Source: an uncultured Coriobacteriales bacterium (GTDB taxonomy: Bacteria > Actinomycetota > Coriobacteriia > Coriobacteriales > UMGS124). Taken from it: DNA of 26,571 bases. A program made the position numbers and the translations under genes. The notes under the pieces are model-generated. The model did no database searches. It was not told the origin of the DNA and worked only from the letters and a program-made list of their open reading frames with translations. Location of the stretch: positions 1-26,571 of the forward strand of contig CABQHM010000044.1 of the NCBI GenBank assembly GCA_902464015.1. Direction: 5' to 3'. Positions 1-6,066 of this stretch are shown in pieces; the first letter of the stretch is position 1, and the number at the start of each line of letters is the position of its first letter.

Positions 1-46
1 GCGCGCGAGCGCCTCAGCCGGGCGCCACTAATCGGCCGAGCCCTTC
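1..46 (+). rRNA. 23S ribosomal RNA, 3' end (partial)
   Basis: The segment ending in CACTAATCGGCCGAG matches the highly conserved 3' terminus of bacterial 23S rRNA (CTAATCGGCCGAG). Only the last few dozen bases are inside the window, so the gene runs off the left edge. The exact 3' end is uncertain by several bases. The 11-bp element CGGTTCTCAAG at 77-87 would fit the 3' arm of the usual 23S processing stem. Recognition is by memory of the motif, not by alignment. Confidence 0.75.
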
Positions 47-136
47 GGGACACATCAATTGTCCCTCCGCTCCCGACCGTTCTCAAGAGTCACCTTCCTC
101 GAGCGCTGTGCGGCCCCCAGGGCGCCCGCGTCACCA

Positions 137-165
137 AAAAGGCCCTCCGGGGCCTTTTCGCGTTT
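137..165 (+). terminator. Intrinsic terminator after the 23S gene
   Basis: AAAAGGCCC (137-145), loop TCCG, GGGCCTTTT (150-158) form a 9-bp stem whose 3' arm ends in four T residues, followed by CGCGTTT. It lies about 90 bp after the 23S end and no gene lies between them, so it probably ends the rRNA transcript. Confidence 0.75.
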
Positions 166-526
166 ATGGCGTGGGTTCGCCTGCCTACGGCTTTTCTCCG
201 CGACGGCAACCGGGGCTGGGAGTGCCATGGCTGGGCCGCTCGGCCTTCGCGCGTGCTAGGTTGCTTCCAGCAATTGGAAGCTGGGGATTCATTGGCTTTT
301 CGCTCCAAGATGCACGCAACGTTCCTATTACCTGAACTTGCTTGTGAATTGGGTGTAGGCGAGCATCGTCTATGAATCAACCATGTCCATTTTAGGCTGA
401 AATGTGCAGTACCAGATATTGACGGTATTTCATTCGGATCAGCCATCTCTCGCCTTGTAGCTTTCCCGCTATCAGTGATGTGACCTTGCGGCGATAAGGC
501 AAACTTGCCCGGGTAAAGGCTGTTTT

Positions 527-546
527 TGTATACCAGTTGGTATACA
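527..546. promoter_or_regulatory. Perfect 20-bp palindrome, candidate operator
   Basis: TGTATACCA-GT-TGGTATACA is a perfect inverted repeat with a 2-bp centre. It has no T-tract, so it is operator-like rather than terminator-like. The half-sites resemble the TGGTATACCA-type sites bound by some GntR-family regulators, but the regulator is unknown. It sits about 210 bp before the hydrogenase small-subunit start and about 50 bp before a possible promoter at 593-620. Confidence 0.5.
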
Positions 547-592
547 CTTTGGTTAGTCATTTAATGTTACGTATATTGAATTAGTGTGAACA

Positions 593-620
593 TTGTTTGT
601 TAAATCTAAGCGTTTACTAT
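593..620 (+). promoter_or_regulatory. Candidate sigma-70 promoter for the hydrogenase operon
   Basis: TTGTTT (593-598) and TACTAT (615-620) are separated by 16 bp, each matching the consensus at four of six positions. Transcription from here would give a 5' leader of about 130 nt before the small-subunit ATG at 759. Other weak combinations exist nearby, so this is only a candidate. Confidence 0.3.
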
Positions 621-724
621 TACCGTGCATATTTGTGATTTGACGCAATTTCGCGCTTTTACCTCACCTTTGTTGGTCTACGATTCACCTTGGTAAGGTG
701 GCTGAAATCGGTTTGGCCACACGT

Positions 725-737
725 TAGGCTTAGCCTA
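725..737. promoter_or_regulatory. TAGGCT-T-AGCCTA palindrome, candidate metalloregulator site
   Basis: A 13-bp palindrome (TAGGCTTAGCCTA) lies just upstream of the ribosome binding site (about 743-752) of the hydrogenase small-subunit gene. The sequence recalls sites of DtxR/IdeR/MntR-family regulators, whose half-sites are of the TTAGG...CCTAA type. If bound, it would overlap the start of the leader or the translation initiation region. A second inverted repeat, CACCTT-GGT-AAGGTG, lies at 686-700. Function is inferred from sequence likeness only. Confidence 0.35.
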
Positions 738-758
738 GTTTGAGAGGGAGGTGTAAGA

Positions 759-2027
759 ATGGCAACACAGCAGGTGAATGAGATCAGCAAGGGTGCTCAG
801 GTTCTGGAGTCCCGTGGCATTAGCCGTCGTAAGTTCCTCGGCTATTGCGCTGGTATCGCCACGATGATCGGTCTTTCCCAGACCGCCGCTCCCCAGATTG
901 CCGAGGCTCTTGAGAGCGTCATCGGTAACTCCGAGGGCAATCTGAAGCCCGTCATCTGGCTTGAGGGCGCTTCGTGCACGGGCTGCACTGAGGCTTTTGC
1001 TCAGGTCGATACTCCTGATGTGCCGTCCGTTGTCCTGGAGCTGCTTTCGCTGAACTACAGCGAGACGCTTTCCGCAGCGGCTGGCCATTCTATGGAGGAG
1101 GCTCGTAAGCAGACGATTGCAGCCGGTGGCTACCTTGTAGTCTACGAGGGTGCAGTCGTTGAGGGCTGGGACGGCAACGCGCTTCGCATTGCTGACGAGA
1201 AGGGTACTGACATCCTTCTTGAGACTGCTTACTCCGCTGAGGCAGTCATCGCCTATGGCTCTTGCGCTTGCGACGGTGGTTGGCAGGCTGCTCGCCCCAA
1301 CCCCTCTGGCGCTCTTGGCGTTCAGAAGTTCCTCAAGAAGAACGGTATCGACACGCCGGTCATCAACATTCCGTGCTGCCCCGGCAACCCCGAGTGGATT
1401 GTCGCCGTTCTTGTTGAGTACTTGCTGATGGGTCGCATCCCTGAGCTCAACAACAACAATGAGCCCAAGCTCATGTTCAACGAGACCGTCCATGACAACT
1501 GCCCCCGTCGTGGCCACTTTGAGAACGGTGAGTTCGTCTACAACTTCGGCTCCATCGAGGAGGAGAAGGGTTACTGCCTCTATGCCCTTGGCTGCAAGGG
1601 TCCGCAGACCTTCACCAACTGCCCCATCGTGAAGTCGAACCGTCGCGTCTCTTGGTGCGTTGAGGCCGGTGCCCCTTGCGTTGGCTGCGGCGTTATCAGC
1701 CCCATGAATGCCAATGGCAACTGGGTTGACGAGAACACGCCCTTCCTGGCACGTCATCGTTACTTCCAGATTCTCGACTGGAAGGTCTCTCCTGCTGCAA
1801 TCTGCGGTACGGTGCTGGGTCTTGTTGTCGGCATCATCGTGGTCCATGCCGTTGGCATGAAGATCACGAAGCGCACCGACGGCGGCGCTGACTTCGAGGT
1901 CGAGCGTGAGTACGACGTCAAGCACAAGACCCCGGGTGCCGCTGAGGCTGCCGCTGTCGCCGACCAGCTCTATGAGCAGCTCGACGCTGACGGTGTTGTC
2001 GAGCGTCACGCGAACCATAAGAAGTAG
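759..2027 (+). CDS. hyaA: [NiFe] uptake hydrogenase small subunit (Tat-exported, membrane-anchored)
   Basis: This is the electron-transfer subunit (422 aa) of a membrane-bound group 1 [NiFe] hydrogenase that oxidises H2 outside the cytoplasmic membrane. The N-terminus carries a twin-arginine signal, SRRKFLG at 22-28, followed by a hydrophobic stretch. Proximal cluster ligands are C73, C76, C169 and C207. Distal cluster ligands are H245, C248, C273 and C279. Medial cluster ligands are C288, C307 and C310, with an extra C300 where most relatives have proline. C76 follows G75 (SCTGCTEAF), so the supernumerary proximal-cluster cysteine of O2-tolerant enzymes is absent. A transmembrane helix at about 344-366 is followed by a charged tail of about 55 residues. 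The start is supported by GGGAGGTG seven bases upstream. It forms an operon with the large subunit and cytochrome b. Placement in the Coriobacteria-associated subgroup of group 1 is plausible but untested. Confidence 0.95.
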   Translation: MATQQVNEISKGAQVLESRGISRRKFLGYCAGIATMIGLSQTAAPQIAEALESVIGNSEGNLKPVIWLEGASCTGCTEAFAQVDTPDVPSVVLELLSLNYSETLSAAAGHSMEEARKQTIAAGGYLVVYEGAVVEGWDGNALRIADEKGTDILLETAYSAEAVIAYGSCACDGGWQAARPNPSGALGVQKFLKKNGIDTPVINIPCCPGNPEWIVAVLVEYLLMGRIPELNNNNEPKLMFNETVHDNCPRRGHFENGEFVYNFGSIEEEKGYCLYALGCKGPQTFTNCPIVKSNRRVSWCVEAGAPCVGCGVISPMNANGNWVDENTPFLARHRYFQILDWKVSPAAICGTVLGLVVGIIVVHAVGMKITKRTDGGADFEVEREYDVKHKTPGAAEAAAVADQLYEQLDADGVVERHANHKK

Positions 2028-2044
2028 AAGGGAGGCAAACACAC

Positions 2045-3706
2045 ATGGCTCAGTCAACCATTGACCCCGTAACTCGTATCGAAGGCCACCTTCGCATCGA
2101 CATGGAAGTCGAGGATGGACAGGTAAAGGACGCGTGGGTCTCCGCGGGTCTGTTCCGCGGCATGGAGCTCATTCTTGAGAACCGTTCCAGCCAGGATGCC
2201 TCCATCATTGCTCAGCGTATCTGCGGCGTTTGCCCCGTCTCGCACTCCCATGCTGCTGCTATGGCTTGCGAGGCCGCTTTCGGCATCAATCCCCCCGAGG
2301 GCGGCCGTATGGTCCGCAACCTCTCGGAGATGGCGCAGTTCATGCACAGCCACATCCTGTGGTTCTACAACCTCAACGGCCTTGACTATGTCAACCCGCT
2401 CGACTCCATCAACGCAGACATCGCCGACACGTTCGACGTCTGCCAGGAGAACGGCATGGCCGCCGCGGACTTCGCCAACATCCAGAAGCGCCTGCAGGCT
2501 TTCGCCGACAATGGCCAGCTTTCCATCTTCTCGGGCAACTGGTTTGATACCACGGATGCCGATGGCTCCGCGGCTTTCAAGCTCACGCCTGAGCTCAACC
2601 TCATCGCGACTGCCCACTACATCGAGGCTCTCGAGATGCAGGCCAAGGCCTCTGAGATCAACGGTATCATCGGCGGCAAGATGCCCCACATCATGACGGC
2701 TCTGGCTGGTGGCACCATGTTCGTGCCTACCTCCGAGAAGCTTGATGACATCCTGTATCGCATCAAGGACATCAAGGCGTGGGTCAACAACGTCGTGCTT
2801 CCCGATGCGATCGCCCTGTCCAAGGTGTACTCCAACGAGTTCACCTACGGCAAGGGCCCGGGCAACTTCATCGCATGGGGCGTTTTCAACGATCCGTCCT
2901 TCGAGATCAACAACCGTTACCTGCCTGCTGGCGTTCTGACGGGCGACAATCTCGAGCTGTCCGACGTGGACGACAACCTCATCACCGAGGATATCGCCCG
3001 CGCTTACTACAAGGACAGCGAGCCGGTCAACCCGATCAACGGTATCACCGATCCTTGGTATCCTACCGAGGGCTACAACCGCGACAGCAAGTACACCTGG
3101 TGCAAGGCTCCCCGTTACAACGGCGGCGTCTACGAGGCTTCGCCTCTGGCCCGTGTTCTTGTTGCTTACAAGCGTGGCGTTGAAGAGGTTGTCACGCTCG
3201 TTGACTCCATTCTCGAGAAGCTCGGCCAGGCTGGTAACGTCTCCTATCTGGAGTCGGTCTTCGGTCGTGTCGCCGGTCGTGCTGTCGAGATGGTCTACAT
3301 CATGGACTGCATGGAGCGGGAGTGCCTCGACCTCATCGAGTACGTCGGCGCTGGCAACCATGATTACTACACCAAGCCGGAGAACACCACCGGTACCGGT
3401 GTTGCCCTGTGGGAGGCCCCTCGTGGCGCCCTCTATCACATGGCGAAGCTCACGAACGACCAGATCAACAAGTACCAGATCGTCATCCCTTCGACGTGGA
3501 ACCTCGGTCCTCGCGACAGCGAGGGCACGCGCGGTCCGCTCGAGCAGGCTCTGCTTGGTACTGAGGTCGTTGACGTTGAAAAGCCCATCAAGGCCCTGCG
3601 CCTTGTCCACAGCTTCGATCCCTGCACCGCTTGCTGCGTGCACGTGTTCGAGCCCAAGACGGGCAAGAGCTTCACGACGGTCGAGAGCCCTTGGGGGGTG
3701 AGGTAG
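2045..3706 (+). CDS. hyaB: [NiFe] uptake hydrogenase large subunit
   Basis: The catalytic subunit (553 aa) holds the NiFe(CN)2CO site. The L1 motif is RICGVCPVSH, with C60 and C63 as metal ligands. The L2 motif near the C-terminus is DPCTACCVH, with C527 and C530 as ligands. A 20-residue tail (534-553) follows H533, which fits the family rule that a maturation protease cuts after this His once nickel is inserted. The N-terminal DPVTRIEGH with its conserved Glu is intact. There is no Sec codon (TGA) at the active-site cysteines. The ATG is preceded by AAGGGAGG. The gene starts 17 bp after the small subunit, and the two proteins are expected to be exported together by the Tat signal of the small subunit. 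The hyp genes needed to build the metal centre are not in this window. Confidence 0.96.
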   Translation: MAQSTIDPVTRIEGHLRIDMEVEDGQVKDAWVSAGLFRGMELILENRSSQDASIIAQRICGVCPVSHSHAAAMACEAAFGINPPEGGRMVRNLSEMAQFMHSHILWFYNLNGLDYVNPLDSINADIADTFDVCQENGMAAADFANIQKRLQAFADNGQLSIFSGNWFDTTDADGSAAFKLTPELNLIATAHYIEALEMQAKASEINGIIGGKMPHIMTALAGGTMFVPTSEKLDDILYRIKDIKAWVNNVVLPDAIALSKVYSNEFTYGKGPGNFIAWGVFNDPSFEINNRYLPAGVLTGDNLELSDVDDNLITEDIARAYYKDSEPVNPINGITDPWYPTEGYNRDSKYTWCKAPRYNGGVYEASPLARVLVAYKRGVEEVVTLVDSILEKLGQAGNVSYLESVFGRVAGRAVEMVYIMDCMERECLDLIEYVGAGNHDYYTKPENTTGTGVALWEAPRGALYHMAKLTNDQINKYQIVIPSTWNLGPRDSEGTRGPLEQALLGTEVVDVEKPIKALRLVHSFDPCTACCVHVFEPKTGKSFTTVESPWGVR

Positions 3707-3707
3707 C

Positions 3708-4451
3708 ATGGCGCATCTTGCACACTATAAGGAAGCCCACCCGCTGCCTTTCGTCATCACTCACTGGGTGAACCTGATCTGCATGTTCACGTTGATCTTT
3801 ACGGGTTTCTATATCCACTACCCGTTCTTCCCCCTTGCGATGAGCATGTGTCGTGGTATTCACGTGTTCTGCGGTATCGTCATCACGATTAACCTCATCA
3901 TGCGTGTTGTCCTGTCGTTCTTCATCAAGTCCGCTCCTTCCGGTGGCACCCGTGCCGTCGTGCGTGACTTCAAGACGTGGCTGCCCCAGCGCAACAACCG
4001 TCACATGCTTCTCGAGACGGTCAAGTACTACCTGTTCATGAACAAGGGGCACTGCCTCGGTGCTAAGCTCGGCGTTCTGCAGAAGATCTTCTATCTGCTG
4101 TTCCTGCCGCTGATCCTCCTCATGGCTTGGACGGGCTTCGCTCTTTGGATTCCCACGAGCAACTGGGCCATCTCCCTGGTCCTGACCGAGGGCATCGGCG
4201 TGATGAACATCCGCATCATCCACTACATCACGATGTTCATCATCATGTACATCATGTGCTTCCACCTCTACCTTGCCAACATCGAGGGCGTCTCTCCCAC
4301 CAAGCTGATCCTGTTCCGCAAGGAGCACGCTGGCCTGGTGTACGACCCCGAGATTCGCAACGTGGTGGGTTACGACGGCATGGGCCATGGCCCCAGCTAC
4401 GGTGCGGCTCCTCGTACCGACGACCTGGACAAGGCCGGCATCAAGTGCTAG
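3708..4451 (+). CDS. cybH: [NiFe] hydrogenase b-type cytochrome subunit
   Basis: A 247-aa membrane protein of the HyaC/CybH family that receives electrons from the small subunit and reduces membrane quinone through two b haems. Four hydrophobic helices are visible at about 15-36, 48-71, 124-147 and 168-190. Candidate haem ligands inside or at the ends of these helices are H19, H52, H172 and H186. The ATG starts one base after the large-subunit stop, with a GGGGGGTGAGG ribosome binding site inside the large-subunit end, so translation is probably coupled. The strong terminator 30 bp downstream closes the three-gene operon. Confidence 0.93.
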   Translation: MAHLAHYKEAHPLPFVITHWVNLICMFTLIFTGFYIHYPFFPLAMSMCRGIHVFCGIVITINLIMRVVLSFFIKSAPSGGTRAVVRDFKTWLPQRNNRHMLLETVKYYLFMNKGHCLGAKLGVLQKIFYLLFLPLILLMAWTGFALWIPTSNWAISLVLTEGIGVMNIRIIHYITMFIIMYIMCFHLYLANIEGVSPTKLILFRKEHAGLVYDPEIRNVVGYDGMGHGPSYGAAPRTDDLDKAGIKC

Positions 4452-4478
4452 TTTGCCTCTAAGGCATACGCGCTCTTT

Positions 4479-4516
4479 AAGGGGCTTGCGGGCTTACCCG
4501 CAGGCCCCTTTTTTAT
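4479..4516 (+). terminator. Strong intrinsic terminator after the hydrogenase structural operon
   Basis: GGGGCTTGCGGG (4481-4492), loop CTTA, CCCGCAGGCCCC (4497-4508) form a 12-bp stem with one G-T pair, followed directly by TTTTTT. It separates the structural genes from the maturation protease, so the protease needs readthrough or its own promoter. Confidence 0.93.
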
Positions 4517-4540
4517 TCGACGTGCATTTTTGATTGGACA

Positions 4541-4547
4541 AAGGGGG
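4541..4547 (+). promoter_or_regulatory. Ribosome binding site that sets the GTG start of the protease
   Basis: AAGGGGG lies nine bases before GTG 4557. An upstream in-frame TTG at 4530 would place this element inside the coding sequence, so the GTG is preferred. Confidence 0.6.
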
Positions 4548-4556
4548 CCTCCAGGC

Positions 4557-5372
4557 GTGAGGGTTTCGCTCATTTGCATAGGAAACGAGCTTCTTTTGGA
4601 TGATGGTGTCGGACCTGCCGTGGCACGTTATTTGTTGTCACGCTACAGGTTCCCCGACAATGTCATGGTTATCGACCGTGCTTGCATGGGCATGGCCATC
4701 ATCTCTGACTTGCGTGAGGCGGACTTCGCCCTTGTGCTTGACGCTGTTGAGGTACCAGGGGCAACACCTGGCGAGATATTCTCCTTTGAGCCAACGGATG
4801 TGGCTCCCACGCCTGCGGGCATGGCCTCACTGCATGATGTGCGCTTTGCCGATGTGCTTGGATCTGCGAGCTTCTTGGGAATCTCCTGCACGGGGCATTG
4901 CTTTGGCATTCAGGTGGAGAACATGAGCCCCTCGGAGTTTGTCAGGGCGCTGACTCCGAAGGTCGCAGCAGCCGTTCCTCTGCTTGCTCGAACGGCAGTG
5001 AAGTATCTGCGCGAGGAACTTGGCATCGGGGTGGAAGATCTGCTCGAGCAGGGAACGGCATCCGTTGTGCTTCCGCGGGTGCACGGCACCCCTGATGCGA
5101 GCGTGATGACGGGATATCTGGCGCACGGGCTTATGGATGCGGGCTTTGCGGTTTCCCCCGTTGATGGCAAGTCGAACGAGATGGTGCTTGTCGCAGAGGA
5201 GGATTGCGACCTTGTGTGTCTTGCGGCTCGAAACGATCAAGGCAAGCGAATCGAGACCACTGCTGTTGCGGGGGACTCTGGTTGGCTCGTGAGGGTGTCG
5301 AGCGAGGCGAATGACCTTGACTGCGATGCATTCGTGCGTGACGTTGTGGACGCCTGTAGAAAGAAGAGGTAA
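4557..5372 (+). CDS. Hydrogenase maturation protease (HyaD/HybD family) with C-terminal extension
   Basis: The first ~160 residues match the endopeptidase family that trims the large-subunit C-terminus after nickel insertion. From the GTG start the metal-binding residues fall at D16 (in LLLDDGVG), D62 (in LVLDAVE) and H93 (in SLHDVRFADVL). These are the same positions as E16, D62 and H93 of E. coli HybD, which also supports the start. The family is usually 150-195 aa, but this protein is 271 aa. The extra ~105 residues (about 165-271) form a mixed alpha/beta-looking segment I do not recognise. The gene lies just behind the structural operon across a terminator and is followed after three bases by a membrane-protein gene. 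Its expected substrate is the large subunit at 2045-3706. Confidence 0.88.
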   Translation: MRVSLICIGNELLLDDGVGPAVARYLLSRYRFPDNVMVIDRACMGMAIISDLREADFALVLDAVEVPGATPGEIFSFEPTDVAPTPAGMASLHDVRFADVLGSASFLGISCTGHCFGIQVENMSPSEFVRALTPKVAAAVPLLARTAVKYLREELGIGVEDLLEQGTASVVLPRVHGTPDASVMTGYLAHGLMDAGFAVSPVDGKSNEMVLVAEEDCDLVCLAARNDQGKRIETTAVAGDSGWLVRVSSEANDLDCDAFVRDVVDACRKKR

Positions 5373-5375
5373 TCG

Positions 5376-5954
5376 ATGGGGAAAACCGAAATGGAAGCCT
5401 TTGCAATGGATGAGGAAGAACAAGTTCCGCCTCCAGCCGAGGGCATGCGCTATGCGGGTCTGTGCCGCGATTGCAAGGACTTCGTCGAGCTGGATGACAA
5501 ACTCAACCCGCGAGACTGCGGGCACACAAAGGACCGCGTAGCCGTGGCCTTGCTGCTCAGGGAATCAGAGCCGCTGCCGCATTTGCCTAAGATGAACTGG
5601 GGCGCATTCTTCATGCCGGCGCTTTGGGGGCCGGGTCATGGCCAGTGGTACCTCATCTTGATGTATCCCATCTTGATCTTCCTCGATAATATCGTCTACA
5701 CGGCGGTGCATGCAGGCGGTTTGTACATCCTGCTCGCTGTCGCTTGCCTGGCGTGCATGCTGGCGTTTCTGATTGTCTATGCGCGTGGCGCAAACATGGC
5801 GGGATACCTGCGCGTGTCGCATGCCAAGACAGTGGATGAGTATCTCAAGGGCGAAAAGCGCTGGACCTGGGCAATGATTGCCGTGGCCGTGGTCTTCATC
5901 GTGTTTGCAACGTACTACAACATTGCCGTGCGACCGGGTGTTTTTGCTGGATGA
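5376..5954 (+). CDS. Small membrane protein with N-terminal zinc-ribbon-like motif, unknown function
   Basis: This 192-aa protein is not recognised as a named family. Residues 30-50 contain C30-x2-C33 and C48-x-H50, which could bind zinc. A hydrophobic WGAFFMPALWGPGHGQW element (75-91) resembles a motif I associate with small multi-pass membrane proteins. Hydrophobic helices follow at about 91-110, 113-136 and 163-183. The ATG lies three bases after the protease stop, with AAGAAGAGG upstream, so the two genes are very likely co-transcribed. The context suggests a link to hydrogenase assembly or to the membrane complex, but nothing in the sequence proves it. Confidence 0.8.
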   Translation: MGKTEMEAFAMDEEEQVPPPAEGMRYAGLCRDCKDFVELDDKLNPRDCGHTKDRVAVALLLRESEPLPHLPKMNWGAFFMPALWGPGHGQWYLILMYPILIFLDNIVYTAVHAGGLYILLAVACLACMLAFLIVYARGANMAGYLRVSHAKTVDEYLKGEKRWTWAMIAVAVVFIVFATYYNIAVRPGVFAG

Positions 5955-5959
5955 GTGGC

Positions 5960-5978
5960 GCCTGCCAACAGGCTTAAT
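5960..5978 (+). terminator. Weak terminator-like hairpin
   Basis: GCCTG-CCAA-CAGGC (5960-5973) followed by TTAAT lies just after the stop of the membrane-protein gene. The stem has only 5 bp and the T-tract is poor, so it is a weak candidate. Confidence 0.3.
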
Positions 5979-6066
5979 GCATAGGAAACAACAAGAAACG
6001 TTCAGGGTTGCATAATCAGGGTCCAACGGAGCGGGCAGGCCGCTTCATGGAGTCCAGGAGGCCAAC

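Larger units (their letters stand above)
166..758. other. Long non-coding region upstream of the hydrogenase operon
   Basis: About 590 bp without a convincing gene. Reading frames here lack a good ribosome binding site or recognisable protein family. From about 290 to 700 the DNA is clearly more AT-rich than the rest of the window. It holds overlapping inverted repeats at 263-284 (GCTTCC/GGAAGC and CCAGC/GCTGG), a perfect 20-bp palindrome at 527-546, a short inverted repeat at 686-700 and another palindrome at 725-737. It probably contains the promoter and operators for the hydrogenase genes and perhaps remnants of older sequence. Confidence 0.6.

Noticed and set aside
90..560. A 156-codon open frame on the minus strand upstream of the hydrogenase operon
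   Set aside because: It runs through the rRNA terminator, resembles no family I know, has mixed composition along its length and no clear ribosome binding site. Most likely chance.
735..2057. Long minus-strand open frame opposite the hydrogenase small subunit
   Set aside because: The plus strand encodes a protein with all Fe-S ligands; the minus frame is a mirror effect of GC-rich codons. The same applies to the frames opposite the large subunit, mfd, dnaE, hisD and hisC.
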